Below are positions 43,946 through 56,600 of a stretch of DNA of 64,000 nucleotides, in pieces; position 1 is the stretch's first letter; every line of letters begins with the position of its first letter. The notes beneath the pieces were generated by a model. It was not told the DNA's origin and made no database searches. It worked only from the letters and a program-made list of their open reading frames with translations. The DNA comes from an uncultured Lysobacteraceae bacterium (GTDB lineage: Bacteria > Pseudomonadota > Gammaproteobacteria > Xanthomonadales > Xanthomonadaceae): NCBI GenBank assembly GCA_946480825.1, contig CAMLLG010000001.1:60801-124800 (forward strand), read 5' to 3'. The translations under genes and the position numbers were made by a program.

Positions 43946-46900
43946 TCAGGCCAGTTGCTTCACCCGCGCCGCCACTTCGCTGGCGCTGAGCCGATCCTCT
44001 TCCAGTTCCGCGAAGAGTTCGGCGATGGCGTCCAGGTTCTGCAGGAAGCGGCCCGGCGGCAGCGGCGCCGCGGCGCCCGTCCCTGCACCCGTCGACGTCC
44101 CCGCGCTGGCGGCCACCTCTTCCTTCGACGGGATCCAGCAGCGCATCCGCGCGAAAGCGTAGGTCGGCAGATGGATCAGCGCCGTCCGCTGCGCGGCCTC
44201 CGCCGCGGAATCCTGATCGGCGGTGCTCTGCCGATAGCCCTGTTCGCGGATGTCCGCGACCTTCTCCTGCAGCAGCGGATGCAGATGCCGCGGCCGCTCG
44301 GCGCCGCGCGACGGCAGCGCCGCGTGGACGCTGTCGCTGGGCGCGATCCAGTACGCATCCTCGGCGAACGGATACGGCGGCAGCGCGAGCATCGGCGGCT
44401 TGCGCGGACCCTGCAGTTGGCGCCAGTCCAGCGCCAGCCCCTTGACCCACAGCTCGCAGAGTTTGGCGACATGGCCGTCGGCGATGCATTTGTCGACCAC
44501 GAGCGCGGCCATCGCGGCGTCCTCGCTGAGCAGACGCACGCTTTCGCGCCCCTGACGAACGTGCGCGGCGTACGCGCCGTGCGGCAGCGGCCGCTGACTG
44601 CCGGCACCGTCGATGAAGGCGGTCAGCACGTCGATCACGTCGCCGAGGCCGTGCGCGACGAAGCACAGGCGTTCGTCCATCGCGTCGCGATGGTTCTGCA
44701 GGCTGGTGGCCAGCGCCACGAGGTCGAGTCCGGAATCGCCCTGGACGCCGCCCTGGACGCCGGCCTGGACGAATGCGCGCAGATCCTTCGCCTTCTGCAG
44801 CAATTGCTCCGCGGTGCGCGCGGACAGCGGCACGACGACGCCGGTGGCGGGCACCGGGATGGGAGCCTCCGCCATGGCGCCGGTCCCGGTGGACGGCGCG
44901 ACGTATTCCGCGATCACGAGATGCGCGTTGGTGCCGCTGAAACCGAAGGAGCTGATCGCCGCATGGCGGGCGACGCCTTCCGGCGCGATCCATTCGCGGG
45001 GCGTGGTGTTGACGAAGAACGGACTGTCGTCGAGCGCCAGATGCTCGTTCGGGGTCTCGAAGTTGATGCTGGGCGGCAGCGTGCGGTGCTGCAGCGCCAG
45101 CAGCAGTTTGATGAAGCCGGACACGCCGGCGGCGGTCAGGCAGTGGCCGATGTTGGTCTTCACCGAGCCGATCGCGCAGTACTGCCTGCGGTCGGTCGCC
45201 GGCAGGAAGGCCGACTTCAGACCGTCGATCTCGATCGGGTCGCCGAGCTTGGTGCCGGTGCCGTGCGCCTCGATCAGCTCGATCCGGTCGGGATCGATGT
45301 CGAAACGTTCGTAGACGTCGCGGATCAGGCGCTGCTGCGATTCCGCGTTCGGCGCGGTGATGCCGTTGGTGCGGCCGTCCTGGTTGATGCCCCAGCCGCG
45401 GATGACGCCGAGGATGCGGTCGCCGTCGCGCTCGGCGTCGGCCAGGCGCTTGAGCATGACCACGCCCACGCCTTCGCCCGGCACGAAACCGTTCGCGCGC
45501 TGGTCGAAGGTGTAGCAGCGGCCGTCGGGCGAAAGCATGCCGGCGTTGGCGGTCTTCAGGAACATGTCGGCGTTGGACATCACGTACACGCCGCCGGCGA
45601 GCGCGATCTCCGAGGCACCGGTGATCAGGCTGTCGCAGGCGGAGGAAATCGCCACCAGCGACGACGAACAGGCGGTGTCGATCGACACGCAGGGGCCCTG
45701 CAGATTCATGAAGTACGATACCCGCGCCGCGAGGATCGAGGTCGCGACGCCGGTGAATCCAAGCGCGTTGATCTGCAGGTCGCGCGACAGCAGGTTGTAG
45801 TCGCCGTAGGCGCAGCCGACGAAGACGCCGCACTTGCTCCCCGACAGGCGTTCGGCGGTGTAGCCGGCGTTCTCCATGCCGTGCCAGCAGCACTGCAGGA
45901 ACACGCGCTGCTGCGGGTCCATGGCTTCGGCCTCGACCGGCGACAGACCGAAAAACAGCGGATCGAAGCGGTCGTGGCCTTCGAGCACGCCCATCCACTT
46001 CGAGTTGCTCTGGCCGAGGCCGGGCTGGCCTTCGACGTAATAGGCGCTGGTGTCCCAGCGCGAACGCGGGATTTCGCTGACGCAGTTGCGGCCGTTGGCG
46101 ATATTGTCCCAGAAGCTCTCGAGATCGCCGGCCATCGGGAAACGCCCGGCCATGCCGATGACCGCGATCTCGGCGGCGTGCATGCCGCGCGGCTGCGCGC
46201 CGCCCGCGGTCGCAGGCTGCGCCGATGCGATCGGCGCGACGTCGCCGCTCCGCCACGACTGCAGTCGCGGCCAGTCGGACAGCGCGGTCGCCGCGCAGGT
46301 CGCGAATGCCGGCGCTGTCGGCGCGACGTGGACCGTGGCGGCATGGATCGTGTCGGCCGGTGCAGCGGACACCGACGCGGCCGGCGCATGCTCGGCCGCG
46401 CGCTGCACCAGCAGATCGCGGACGTGACGCGCGAACTGTTCGACCGTCGGATCGGTGTAGACGCGGGTCGCTTCGATCGCGGTGCCGTAGATCCCGTTGA
46501 TCGCGCGCACCCAGGTGACGCCAGAGATGGAATCGAGCCCCAGTTCGACGAAGCCGCGATCGGCATCGATGCTCTCGGGCTCCTGCCGCAGTTCCTGCGC
46601 CAGCAGATCGATCAGGGTCCGCCGCACCGCGCCGAGATCGACGCGGGCTGCGGCGGGCGACGCGCTCGCCGGTGCCTGCCGGGCCGGTGCCGACGGTGCG
46701 GCGGCGCGCGCGGGGGCGACCGTCGCGGCTGCGGCTTTCGGCGATGCGTTCGCGGCCGATGCATCGACCGCATCCGCCGTTGCGTCGTTCGCATCGGACG
46801 CCAGTTGCTCGCCGATGTGCCGGGCGAAGGTGTGCAGGCTCGGATGGCTGTAGACCTTGGTCGCTTCGATCGCGAGGCCGAAGCGCTCGTTGATCCTGCG

Positions 46901-49900
46901 GATCCAGGTCACGCTGGAGATCGAGTCCAGACCGAGATCGACGAACTGGGTGCGGGGATCGAGCTCGCTGTCGTCGACCCGCAGTTCCTCGGCGAGCAGA
47001 CGGCGGATGATCGGCAGGATGTCGCTGCCGGCCGCGGCCGTGACGGGCGTGGACGCACGCCGCGCGGGCGACGCGGCGACGGCCGTCCGCGAGGGCGCGT
47101 CGTTGGCGCCCTGCCCCGCAGGCGCGAATCGCTGTTCGATGCGGTCGAGCGCATCGGTCTGGCCGACCAGGGTCGACGCGTGCATCTCGACTTCGCGCGC
47201 GAGCAGCGTCTGCCAGTCGTCGAAGTGCGGCGCGATGCGCGCTGCCTTCCACGCGACCAGATCGTCGCGGCGATGCCGCGCGATCCCGCGCGCGAGCGAC
47301 AGCGCTTCGTCCAGCACCCGATCGCGCGGCAGCACGGTCAGCTGCGGATTCCGCCGCGCCAGGTCCTCGCCGGTGATCTCGCGGCCGGTGAACAGACTGT
47401 CACGCGCCAGATCGAACCCGAGCCGCGCCGGCAGGATGCCGGTCGCGCCCGCGCCGGGGGTGAAGCCGAAATTCATGTACGGGCTGACGTAACGGCTTTC
47501 CGCGCTGAACAGCACGGCGTCGCAGAACAAGCCCAGAGTCCAGCCCGCGCCGATGCCGTGGCCCTGCATCGCCGCGATCACCGGCAGCGCGCAGCGCATC
47601 GGCAACTGGAAGACATCGTGGTCGGTGAAGCGGACCTTGCCTTCCTGGATCGCCTTGAGGCCGTCGCGCGTGCCGCCGGAGGAGAAATAGGTGTCGTAGC
47701 CGGTGATCACCACCGCCTTGTACGCCGGCGATCGCGCGATGCGGTCGAACACTTCCTGCAGGCCGGCGATCAGCGCATCGGAGAACATGTTGCGGGCGTC
47801 GCGGTCTTCCAGACGCACCAGCACCACGCCGTCGGCATCGACGCTGGCGCGGACCACGGTCGAGGTCAGCGGCAGTTCGCCCGCGGTCGCGGCGGCATCG
47901 GCCGCGGCTTCGGCGACGTCGCCCGCGGCCAGCTCGCGCAGCCATTGCGCCGAAAACGCGGCGGCACGACCGGACGCGGCCGGCGCGAGCGCGGACAGAC
48001 GCGCGGATGGCGCCCTCGCAGCGGTTTCCGTCGCCGTTGCCGCATCGGCGGCCTGCGTGGCCGATGCGATCGCGGATTCGAATTCGCGGACGAGATGCGC
48101 CTTCAGCAGACGCATCGCGCCGGCCGATTTGTCGGACAGACCCGCGCGCAGCGCATCCAACGCCGTGGCGAACGCCACGCGCGGCACCACGGTGGCGCCC
48201 CAGCCGGCGAGCTGCAGCGCGCGACCGTCGAGCGGTGCTTCGGCAGTGACCAGCCGCACCGCCAGCGCTTCGCCGAAGCGCGCGACGAGCCACGCGGCGG
48301 TGGCGGCATCGACGCCGGACGGGGCGAAGTCGGTGAACGCGAAGCCGTAACGCTGGTCTTCGACCGCCAGCACCAGATCGCAGGCGCAGGCGAGGCGGAA
48401 GCCGACGCCGAGCGCGGTACCGGACAGCACCGCGACCGTCGGCGCGGGGAACGACGCCAGCGATTGCAGCAGCGCCTGCACGCGCGCGTCGTCTACCGAA
48501 GCGGAACCGTCGTTCGAGCCATCGCCGTCCGGGAAGACGCCATCGTCGCTTTCGATCAGCAGCGCCTTGAGCGACGGCAGCCCGCGCGCATGGGCCAGCG
48601 CCTGCGCCAGCGCATCGATGAGCGCCGCGTCCAACCGGCCCGCATGCGCCTGCAGACGCAGGGTGAAGACACCGTCGCCGTCATCGCGCAGTAAGACCGA
48701 TCCGGTCGCCGCGCGTGCGGCGGCCGGCGCGTCGCCGCGCGCGGCCAGCGACAGCGAGGGCTTGTCGAGGGTCGCGGCCTGCGATTCGGCGGCCTGTTCC
48801 GGCGACGACAGCGCGATCGCGCTCGGCTTCGCCAGCGTCGCGGGCGGCGCGAATGCATCCGCATCGATGTCGCCGGTGGCCTGCGTCGGCGCATCGCCGC
48901 GGAACGTGCGCTCGGGCATCCGCGCGGCCGGCACGTCGGGCGCGGGTACGGTCTCGACGGCGCGCGGTGCCGGCGCGACGCCTTGGGTGCGCGGCGCCGG
49001 AGCCACCGCATCGCCGATCGCTGCGGGCAGCAGCGTCAGCCCGGTGAATGCGATGCACACGGCGCCATCCGCCGCGCACAGCGCGATGTCGACGCACAGC
49101 GCGTCGTCCTGCCGCGAGGCGTCGTTGGCGCGGATCCACGCATGGCGAGGGCGCGCAGGCACGGGATGCACGCGCATGCCGGCGAAACCGGCGGGCAGAT
49201 GCAGAACGGCGTGCGCGGGACGCAGCCACTGCGCGGCCAGCATCGCCGCTTCGACCAGGGACGGATCGATCGCGCAGTCCGCGAACGCCGGCGACGGCGC
49301 GTCCGACGCGAAGGTCAGCCAGAGGCCGTCCGGCGTGCGCCGGATCGCGGCGACGGTCTGATGCAGGGCATCGATGTCGAGACCGAGCGAACGCTGGGCG
49401 TCGAGCAGGGCTGCGCTGTCGGCGAACAACGGCATCGCACCGCGGGTCGCGGCGTCGATGTCGAGCGCCGGCGCCGTTGCATCCGGGCATGCGGCGACGA
49501 TGCCCTGCGAGAACACGTGGCCATCGGCGGCGTCGGCGAGTTCGAACGCGGTCTGCGCGAGTTCGGGCCGTGCGCCCTGCCCCGGCGGCAATACCGCGAT
49601 CTCCAATGCGAGCGTGCCATCGTTGCCGACGAGCGCGCGCGGCGCGGCGAAACGCACATCGCGCAGTTCCCATGCGCCGCCCTGCTGCAACGCGGGCAGC
49701 GCGTCGGCGAGCGCGGCCCGCGCCGCTTCGAGCTGCAGCGCCTGCGGCAGGCATGCCTGCCCCGTGATCTTCACGCCCGCGATCCGCGGATCGTCGAGAC
49801 TGAACGCGCTGCGGTACTGCTGGCGGCCCGGTTTCGAGGCGTTCCGGTGTACGAGAGAATGTTGAACCGCTGAATGCGGCATCCGCGCCGCGGCGGTCGC

Positions 49901-52900
49901 GGCGCCGGAGGCATCCACGGATTCTTCGCGCCAGTAGCGCTCGCGCGCGAACGGATACACCGGCAGATGCATGCGAGCGGGCAGCGGCGCGCCGTGCAGC
50001 TTCAGCCAGTCGAGGTCGAGGCCCTTCGTCCACACGTCGAGCAGGCGCGAGACCTTGCCGGCGACGAACCAGCCGTCGACGCTCGCCTGCAGATCCTTGT
50101 CGACCGTGAACAGCGCGATGCTTTCGCGGTGGCGGCGGGACTGGGCGTAGTAGAGATCGTCCGCGAGCGCGCCGTCCTCCAGATCGTCGGCGGCGAGGAA
50201 GGTCACGAGTTTGTCGAGCAGTTCGGCGCGCGAATCCGCGCGCAGCGCGAGCCGCTCTTCCATCGCTTCGCGGCCGATCTGCAGCGTGTAGGACAGGCTG
50301 AGCAGATCGATGTCTGCGTCGCGTTCGACGAACGCCTTCAGATCTTCGGCCTTCTGCCGCAGTTGCGGCAGGGTCCGCGCCGACAGCAGCACCACGCAGG
50401 GCGTGGCTTCGTCGCGCGGCGCGCGGGCGTTGCCGCCCTCGTAGGCTTCCACCACCAGATGCGCGTTGCCGCCGCCGGCGCCGAACGAGGAAATGCCGGC
50501 GATCAGCGGCAGCGTGCGGCCGTCGATCACCGGCGCGTCCCACGGGCGCAGGCGCTGGTTGACCTCGAACGGCGTGGTCTCGAAATCGATGTTCGGATTC
50601 AGGCGTTCCGAATGCAGCGACGGCACGATCTGCCGATATCGCATCTGCAGCACGACCTTGGTCAGGCCGGCGATGCCGGCCGCGGATTCGCAGTGGCCGA
50701 TGTTCGACTTCGCCGAACCGAGCAGACAGAAGCCGGTGTCGCGGGTGTATTCGCGGAACGCCTTGCCCAGCGCCGCGATCTCGATCGGGTCGCCGAGCTT
50801 GGTGCCGGTGCCGTGCGCTTCGATGTAGCTGACGTGGCGCGCGTCGACGCCGGCATCCTTCAAGGCATCGGCGATCACCGCCGCCTGCGCCTGCGGATTC
50901 GGCACGGTGTAGCCGTTGGTCTTGCCGCCGTGGTTCAGCGCGCTGCCGCGGATGATCGCGTGGATCGCGTCGCCGTCGCGCTCGGCGTCGGACAGACGTT
51001 TGAGCACGGCCACGCCCACGCCTTCGCCCGGAATGTAACCGTCGCCGCCTTCGCCGAAGCTCTGGCAATGGCCATCGCTGGAGATGAACTGGCCGGCGCT
51101 CAGCATGCCGTACTTGCCGGGATGGAGACTGAGGTTGACGCCGCCGGCCAGCGCCATGTCGGTGCGGCCCAGGCGCAGATCCTGGCAGGCGAGATGGATC
51201 GCGGTCAGCGACGACGAGCACATCGTGTCGAGCGTCATGCTCGGGCCGTGCGCGTTGAGCACGTACGACAGGCGGTTGGCGATGCTGGCCAGACTGCCCG
51301 AGCGGTTGTATTCGCCGTACATCACGCCGGCGTAGACGCCCACCTGCCCGCCGCGGCACGCCTGCAGCGCGGCGCGGGTGTAGCCCGCATCCTCGAGCGC
51401 CATCCACGCGTGCTGCAGGAACATCCGCTCCTGCGGATCGATCTGTTCGGCGTCGCGCGGGGTGATGCTGAAGAAGCGCGGATCGAATTCGTCGGCGCCT
51501 TCGATGAAGCCGCCCCATTTGCTGCTGTGCTCGCCGGGACCGAGGGTCTCGCCGCGGGTCACGTCGCGATAGAAAGCCTGCCAGCGCCAGCGTTCCGCGG
51601 GAATTTCGCGGATGCAGTCCACGCCCTGCGACAGGTTGCGCCAGTAGGCGTCCAGATCCCACGCCTCCGGATAACGGCCGCTGAGGCCGACGATGGCGAT
51701 GGGTTCGTTGCCGAACGCCTGTGCGATCGGCGCCTGCGCGGCACCGGCATTCGCGCTGCGCCTGTCGGTCTCGCGTCGCGCCAGCAGTTCGGTGCCCGAA
51801 GGCGCAGCGGCGGGCGACGGACGCGCCGAAGCGATGCGCTTGCCGGACATCCGGGATTTCAGGGCCGCGGCGGCGGCCGGGGCGGCCGTACGCTCGACCG
51901 CAGCCGATGCCGGCGCGGTCTGCGGCGCCAGGATCGCGATCAGGCGCTCCGCGTGCGCGGTGCAGAAGTAATCGTTGAGCTGCGCGATCGTCTGATATTC
52001 GAACGCCAGCGTCTTCGGCAGTTTGCCGAAGATCGTTTCGAGATGAGTCACCAGCTTCATCGCCAGGATCGAGTCGATCCCGTACTGCTCCAGCGGCGCC
52101 TGCGGCCGCAGCCGCGCGACCGGGATCTTCAGCACCAGCGCGCACTGCTGGCAAAGGTAGTCGAGCGCCTTCGCCCTCAGCGCATCGTCCATGCCCGCGG
52201 CAGGGTCGACCTCGGTGGCGGTGGACGGCGCACGCACCGCGGGCGCGGCCGATGCCGTGGCTGCGCGCGCAGGCTCGCGCGTGGGATCGGCCACGTCCAG
52301 CAGCGCCTGCATCGCGGTCAGTTCGCCTTCCATCACCAGAAGGCGGTCGCAGGGCTCCGCGAAACCACGATACATCGCCCGCATCGCGCTGGCGGTGGAC
52401 AGCGGCCGCATGCCGGTGTGGTCCTCCACGCGTTCGCGCGTCGCGTCGTCGAGGGTCATACCGCCGTCCTGCCACAGCGGCCAGTTGACCGACAGCGTGC
52501 GGCCGCAGCGTTCGCCCCGCGCGGCCAGGCGATTGCGCTGCGCGGCGAAGGCGTCCATGAAAGCGTTGGCGGCGGCGTAGTCGACCTGGCCGACGATGCC
52601 CCAGCAGGCCGAGAACGAGGAACACAGCAGCACGAAATCGAGCGGCAGATCGCGGGTCGCGCGATCGAGATTGATCAGACCGGCGACTTTCGGCGCCAGC
52701 ACCGACGCGAATTCCGCCGGCGTTTTGCGCAGGATGAAGCCGTCGCGCAGGATGCCCGCGCAATGCAGGATGCCGCTCGGCGGCTGACCTTCGGCGCGCA
52801 GCCGCGCCACGAGGGCATCGACCGCCTCCGCCTGGGCGACGTCCAGCGCGACGTATTCGATCCGATGGGTCGGCGTCGCCAGCGCGTCGAGGGCCTTGCG

Positions 52901-53698
52901 CGCCTCCTGCGCCAGAGTCGAACGGCCGACCAGCACGATCCGCGCCGCCCCGGTCTGGGCGACGATCTCGCGCGCGAACTGCAGGCCGATGCCGCCGGCA
53001 CCGCCGGTGATCAGATAACAGCCGCCTTCCTTGAACACCACCGGCGCCGCGGACGGCGCATCGCCGTCGACGCTGCGCGCCAGCACGCGCCAGCGCGGGA
53101 TCTCGCGACGCAGCGCGTCGCCGTGGCGGACGTGGCGCACGTCCGCGCCGCGCGGCGCGGCGGCCGCGGATTCGTCGCGCACCACGCGCAGCAATGCGTC
53201 GGCATCGAGATCGGCCGGCACCTGCACCACGCGCGCGAGCAGCGCCGGATTTTCCTCCATCGCCGCCCGGCACATGGCCGCGAAACCGGAGGCGACCGCG
53301 GCCTCGGGCGCATCGGCGACGATCAGCAGCGCGCGCACGCCCTGCACGGCGCCGGTCAGCATCGTCTGGATCGCGGCGAGCGCCTGCAGCGTCGCGTGCG
53401 CGAACACATCATCCGCCGCAGCGGTGGACGACGGCGCGAGCTCGACGATCTCGGCGGCGGACCGCGACTTCAGCGCCGCGGCGGCGGCGCGATCGATGCC
53501 CCACAGCACGATCCTGTCCGGCGCCTGCGCGGGACCGGACACGGCCGGTGCCGCGATCCATTCCGGCGTCGCGAGCAGAACGCCCTGCGGCGCGTCGAGC
53601 GCCTGCCGCTTCAGCGTCCTGATCCGGACCAGCGCTTCGGCCTGGGTGAGATGGCCTTCCGCGACCGCGCGGTAGATGGACAGCAAAGTGTCTTTCAT
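43946..53698 (-). CDS. PKS protein B: KR-ACP / KS-psiDH-psiECH-ECH-ACP-ACP / KS
   Basis: A 3250-aa PKS. After a short N-terminal helix comes the KR (Rossmann GGAGGIG near 228, [15 protein letters not shown], Asp in ILRD); ACP (503-590, GIDSI); KS1 (666-1083, TMCSSS); degenerate DH (1282-1563); a degraded crotonase-fold domain (1676-1880); a complete ECH2-like domain (1946-2193, [24 protein letters not shown]); tandem ACPs (2229-2300 and 2350-2430) with DSISSVTW and DSISGVTW, both with the beta-branch Trp; KS2 (2510-2930, [10 protein letters not shown]); and a linker with a helical docking-like C-terminus ([14 protein letters not shown]). The KR completes the KS-DH that ends protein A; KS2 is completed by DH-KR-ACP of protein C. 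ATGA overlap with gene A. Confidence 0.95.
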   Translation of the reverse strand: MKDTLLSIYRAVAEGHLTQAEALVRIRTLKRQALDAPQGVLLATPEWIAAPAVSGPAQAPDRIVLWGIDRAAAAALKSRSAAEIVELAPSSTAAADDVFAHATLQALAAIQTMLTGAVQGVRALLIVADAPEAAVASGFAAMCRAAMEENPALLARVVQVPADLDADALLRVVRDESAAAAPRGADVRHVRHGDALRREIPRWRVLARSVDGDAPSAAPVVFKEGGCYLITGGAGGIGLQFAREIVAQTGAARIVLVGRSTLAQEARKALDALATPTHRIEYVALDVAQAEAVDALVARLRAEGQPPSGILHCAGILRDGFILRKTPAEFASVLAPKVAGLINLDRATRDLPLDFVLLCSSFSACWGIVGQVDYAAANAFMDAFAAQRNRLAARGERCGRTLSVNWPLWQDGGMTLDDATRERVEDHTGMRPLSTASAMRAMYRGFAEPCDRLLVMEGELTAMQALLDVADPTREPARAATASAAPAVRAPSTATEVDPAAGMDDALRAKALDYLCQQCALVLKIPVARLRPQAPLEQYGIDSILAMKLVTHLETIFGKLPKTLAFEYQTIAQLNDYFCTAHAERLIAILAPQTAPASAAVERTAAPAAAAALKSRMSGKRIASARPSPAAAPSGTELLARRETDRRSANAGAAQAPIAQAFGNEPIAIVGLSGRYPEAWDLDAYWRNLSQGVDCIREIPAERWRWQAFYRDVTRGETLGPGEHSSKWGGFIEGADEFDPRFFSITPRDAEQIDPQERMFLQHAWMALEDAGYTRAALQACRGGQVGVYAGVMYGEYNRSGSLASIANRLSYVLNAHGPSMTLDTMCSSSLTAIHLACQDLRLGRTDMALAGGVNLSLHPGKYGMLSAGQFISSDGHCQSFGEGGDGYIPGEGVGVAVLKRLSDAERDGDAIHAIIRGSALNHGGKTNGYTVPNPQAQAAVIADALKDAGVDARHVSYIEAHGTGTKLGDPIEIAALGKAFREYTRDTGFCLLGSAKSNIGHCESAAGIAGLTKVVLQMRYRQIVPSLHSERLNPNIDFETTPFEVNQRLRPWDAPVIDGRTLPLIAGISSFGAGGGNAHLVVEAYEGGNARAPRDEATPCVVLLSARTLPQLRQKAEDLKAFVERDADIDLLSLSYTLQIGREAMEERLALRADSRAELLDKLVTFLAADDLEDGALADDLYYAQSRRHRESIALFTVDKDLQASVDGWFVAGKVSRLLDVWTKGLDLDWLKLHGAPLPARMHLPVYPFARERYWREESVDASGAATAAARMPHSAVQHSLVHRNASKPGRQQYRSAFSLDDPRIAGVKITGQACLPQALQLEAARAALADALPALQQGGAWELRDVRFAAPRALVGNDGTLALEIAVLPPGQGARPELAQTAFELADAADGHVFSQGIVAACPDATAPALDIDAATRGAMPLFADSAALLDAQRSLGLDIDALHQTVAAIRRTPDGLWLTFASDAPSPAFADCAIDPSLVEAAMLAAQWLRPAHAVLHLPAGFAGMRVHPVPARPRHAWIRANDASRQDDALCVDIALCAADGAVCIAFTGLTLLPAAIGDAVAPAPRTQGVAPAPRAVETVPAPDVPAARMPERTFRGDAPTQATGDIDADAFAPPATLAKPSAIALSSPEQAAESQAATLDKPSLSLAARGDAPAAARAATGSVLLRDDGDGVFTLRLQAHAGRLDAALIDALAQALAHARGLPSLKALLIESDDGVFPDGDGSNDGSASVDDARVQALLQSLASFPAPTVAVLSGTALGVGFRLACACDLVLAVEDQRYGFAFTDFAPSGVDAATAAWLVARFGEALAVRLVTAEAPLDGRALQLAGWGATVVPRVAFATALDALRAGLSDKSAGAMRLLKAHLVREFESAIASATQAADAATATETAARAPSARLSALAPAASGRAAAFSAQWLRELAAGDVAEAAADAAATAGELPLTSTVVRASVDADGVVLVRLEDRDARNMFSDALIAGLQEVFDRIARSPAYKAVVITGYDTYFSSGGTRDGLKAIQEGKVRFTDHDVFQLPMRCALPVIAAMQGHGIGAGWTLGLFCDAVLFSAESRYVSPYMNFGFTPGAGATGILPARLGFDLARDSLFTGREITGEDLARRNPQLTVLPRDRVLDEALSLARGIARHRRDDLVAWKAARIAPHFDDWQTLLAREVEMHASTLVGQTDALDRIEQRFAPAGQGANDAPSRTAVAASPARRASTPVTAAAGSDILPIIRRLLAEELRVDDSELDPRTQFVDLGLDSISSVTWIRRINERFGLAIEATKVYSHPSLHTFARHIGEQLASDANDATADAVDASAANASPKAAAATVAPARAAAPSAPARQAPASASPAAARVDLGAVRRTLIDLLAQELRQEPESIDADRGFVELGLDSISGVTWVRAINGIYGTAIEATRVYTDPTVEQFARHVRDLLVQRAAEHAPAASVSAAPADTIHAATVHVAPTAPAFATCAATALSDWPRLQSWRSGDVAPIASAQPATAGGAQPRGMHAAEIAVIGMAGRFPMAGDLESFWDNIANGRNCVSEIPRSRWDTSAYYVEGQPGLGQSNSKWMGVLEGHDRFDPLFFGLSPVEAEAMDPQQRVFLQCCWHGMENAGYTAERLSGSKCGVFVGCAYGDYNLLSRDLQINALGFTGVATSILAARVSYFMNLQGPCVSIDTACSSSLVAISSACDSLITGASEIALAGGVYVMSNADMFLKTANAGMLSPDGRCYTFDQRANGFVPGEGVGVVMLKRLADAERDGDRILGVIRGWGINQDGRTNGITAPNAESQQRLIRDVYERFDIDPDRIELIEAHGTGTKLGDPIEIDGLKSAFLPATDRRQYCAIGSVKTNIGHCLTAAGVSGFIKLLLALQHRTLPPSINFETPNEHLALDDSPFFVNTTPREWIAPEGVARHAAISSFGFSGTNAHLVIAEYVAPSTGTGAMAEAPIPVPATGVVVPLSARTAEQLLQKAKDLRAFVQAGVQGGVQGDSGLDLVALATSLQNHRDAMDERLCFVAHGLGDVIDVLTAFIDGAGSQRPLPHGAYAAHVRQGRESVRLLSEDAAMAALVVDKCIADGHVAKLCELWVKGLALDWRQLQGPRKPPMLALPPYPFAEDAYWIAPSDSVHAALPSRGAERPRHLHPLLQEKVADIREQGYRQSTADQDSAAEAAQRTALIHLPTYAFARMRCWIPSKEEVAASAGTSTGAGTGAAAPLPPGRFLQNLDAIAELFAELEEDRLSASEVAARVKQLA
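47120..48673 (-). other. Tandem crotonase domains (psiECH-ECH) in PKS B
   Basis: Two enoyl-CoA-hydratase folds lie between the degenerate DH and the tandem ACPs. The first lacks the SGG oxyanion loop, having an Asp/Gly/Ser-rich insert ([11 protein letters not shown]) instead. The second keeps [17 protein letters not shown] and the [11 protein letters not shown] loop. The second should decarboxylate the beta-branch intermediate in cis; the first is probably structural. Confidence 0.75.
50790..50983 (-). repeat. 194-bp direct repeat inside a KS of PKS B (copy 2)
   Basis: Identical by eye to 39978-40171 in KS1 of protein C. Both KSs follow a KR-ACP and both lead a beta-branch module, so they probably act on similar substrates. 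Similarity extends over the whole KS, including the unusual TMCSSS active-site motif. Confidence 0.75.
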
Positions 53699-56600
53699 GA
53701 CAGTAACCCGAGTTCGGCGGCTTCTTCGGCCGACATTTCCTTCCTGGAGATGCTGTCGAGCAGCTCCCGATAGAACGTTTCATCGAACGTCCCCGCTTCC
53801 TCGAACGACTGCGCTTCCTCGAACGGCCGCGCTTCGTCGAACGGTCTCCGGGCATCGAACGGCACGTCCATCGACGCGGTCTTCGCCTTGTCCACCGCGC
53901 GCCAGTTGAAGCCGCGGATCTCGATGCAGAGCGCGCCGTCGGCGTCGAAGATCGAGACATCGCAGCTTTCGACGGCGCTGACTTCCGCGCCGGCGGCGCC
54001 CGTCGGCGTCAACACGACGACGGCCTCCGCCGGGCACGGCGCGTGCAGCGTCAGCGAGCGCAGCGCGAACGGCACCGACGGTGCCTGCGGCAACGCCTGC
54101 AGCGACGGCAGGAACCCGATGCAGGCCTGCAGCGCGGCGTCCATGACGGCGGGATGCATGCGGTAGGCGTCCGCGCCGCCGGCGACGGCGGGCAGCGCGA
54201 CCGCGGCCACCAGCTTGCCGCCGGTGCGCGAGAGCGTGCGGATGCCGCGATGGGTCGGACCGTAGTGCAGGCCCATCTGGCCGAGGGCGGCGTAGAGATC
54301 GTCGGCATGCCACTGTTCGCCGCGCCGGGCGGCGGCCAGCAGCGCGGCATCGGCCGTACGCTCGCCGACCGCATCGGCGAAGCCGGCTTCGCCCTGACAA
54401 TGCAGGACGCGGGCATCGCCCGAACCGCTGGCGATCTCGAACACGACCGCGCCGGCATCGTCGATGCCGAGTTCGATCTCGACCGTCGTCGGGCCGTCGA
54501 CGACCACCGGCCGCCACCAGACGATATTGCCGAGGACCAGACGCTCGCGCGCACCGGCTTCGGCGAAGGCATCGGGCAGCGCATCGGCGACCGCGGCCGC
54601 GGCCATTTCCAGATAGGCCACGCCGGGCAGGACGTGCTCGATGCGGCCCTCGCCGAAGCGCACGCGATGATCGCGCAGGAAGAATTCGCTGCCGTCGAAG
54701 GTGCTGCGATAGCGCTGCTGGCGCAGGGTCGAGACATTCGCATGCAGCAGCGGATGCAGGACGGCGGTCGCACCCACCGCATTGGCGGCCGGCGCCGAGG
54801 TCTCGTCTTCCAGCCAGTAATGCTCGCGGGCGAAGGGATACAGCGGCAGTTCGATGCGCCGCGGACGCACGCCGGGCGCATCGCGGTGCAGCGTGTCCCA
54901 GGGCAGATCGACGCCGTCGACCCACAGTTCGGCGAGCTTGTCGAGCTTGCCCTCGCGCAGGCAGGTCTGGATCAGCACGGCCTGCAGATCGCGGTCCTGG
55001 CCGATGAAGGCCAGTTTGCCGGCGCGCGACAGCGTGCTGCCGACGTGCATGCCCTTCGGCGTCTCGCCGGCGGCGAAGACGCGCAGGCGTTCGTCGAGTT
55101 CGGCCAGCGAGCGCACGACCAGCGCGCCGCGTTCCTCCATCGCTTCCTTGCCGATCTGCAGGGTGTAGGCGATGTCCTGCAGCGAAGGCGCGGCATCGAT
55201 GGATGCCGCGATGAAGTCGGCCAAATCCAGCGCGCGCTGGCGCAGTTGTTCGGGCGTCCTGGCCGACAGCGGGATCAGCGCCGGTCGCGACGGGCCGGCA
55301 TCGGCCGTCGCCGCCACCGCGCGCGGCGGCGCGGCTTCCAGCACCAGATGCGCGTTGGTGCCGCTGAACCCGAAGGAGCTGACCACCGCCGAGCGTCCGC
55401 CGCGGGCGTTCTCGGGCCACGGTTTCAGCGCGGTGTTGACCTGGAACGGGCTGTCGGACAGGTCGATGTGCGGGTTGAGCCGTTCGAAACTCGCCGCCGG
55501 GGGCAACTGGCGATGTTTCAGCGCGAGCACCAGCTTGAGCACACCGGCGATGCCGGCCGCGTACAGGCTGTGGCCGATGTTGCCCTTGACCGAGCCGAGC
55601 GCGCAGTACTGGGTCTTGTCGGTGTAGTGGCGGAAGGCGTGGGTCAGGCCTTCCACTTCGATCGGGTCGCCCAGCTTGGTGCCGGTGCCGTGCGCTTCGA
55701 CCAGTTGGATGTCTTCCGGATTAATCCCGAACCTGTCGTAGACGGCGCGCATGAGCCGCGTCTGCGACACCGGGTTCGGCGCGGTGATGCCGTTGGTCTT
55801 GCCGTCCTGATTGACGCCCCAGCCGCGAATGACGGCGTGGACGATGTCGCCGTCGCGCTCGGCGTCGGCCAGGCGCTTCAGCATCACCGTGCCGACGCCT
55901 TCGCCGGGCACGAATCCGTTCGCGCGGTGATCGAACGCGAAACAGCGGCCGTCGGCGGAGAGCATGCCCGACTGTCCGGTCTTCACGTGCATCGCCGGCC
56001 CGGCCATCACCGCGACGCCGCCGGCGAGCGCGAGATCGCAGTTCTGCGCGATCAGGCTGTCGCAGGCGCTGGCGATCGCCACCAGCGAGGACGAACAGGC
56101 GGTGTCGATCGACAGGCACGGCCCCTGCAGATTCAGGAAGTACGAGATGCGCGCGGCGAGGATCGACATCGCCGCGCCGGTGAAGCCCTGGGTGCTGAGC
56201 TGATGCTCGCGCGAGCGCTGGTGATAATCGGTCGCGCCGCAGCCCACGAACACGCCGCAGCGGCTGCCGGAAAGGCTGCGCGGGTCGATCGCGGCGTTCT
56301 CGATCGCGTGCCAGCAGCTCTGCAGCATCAGCCGCTGCTGCGGGTCCATGCTTTCGGCTTCGGTCGGCGAGATGTTGAAGAACAGCGGATCGAACACGTC
56401 GCTGTCTTCGAGCACGCCCATCCAGCGGCTGTTGGTGGTGCCGGGCACCGAGATGTCTTCGCTGAAATAACGCTCGATGTCGAAACGTTGCGGCGGCACC
56501 GGGTCGATGCATTCCTTCGCGCCGGCGATGTTGCGCCAGAACGCGTCGAGGGTTTTCGCGCGCGGGAACTGGCCGGCGATGCCGATCACGGCGATGGCGT

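Noticed and set aside
30500..48694. Uninterrupted plus-strand open frame of about 18 kb
   Set aside because: It lies antisense across proteins B, C and D, has no recognisable domains and an Arg/His/Asp/Val-rich composition. It is a mirror effect of high-GC codon choice in the real minus-strand genes.
49874..53773. Plus-strand open frame of about 3.9 kb
   Set aside because: It is antisense to PKS B and is composition-driven.
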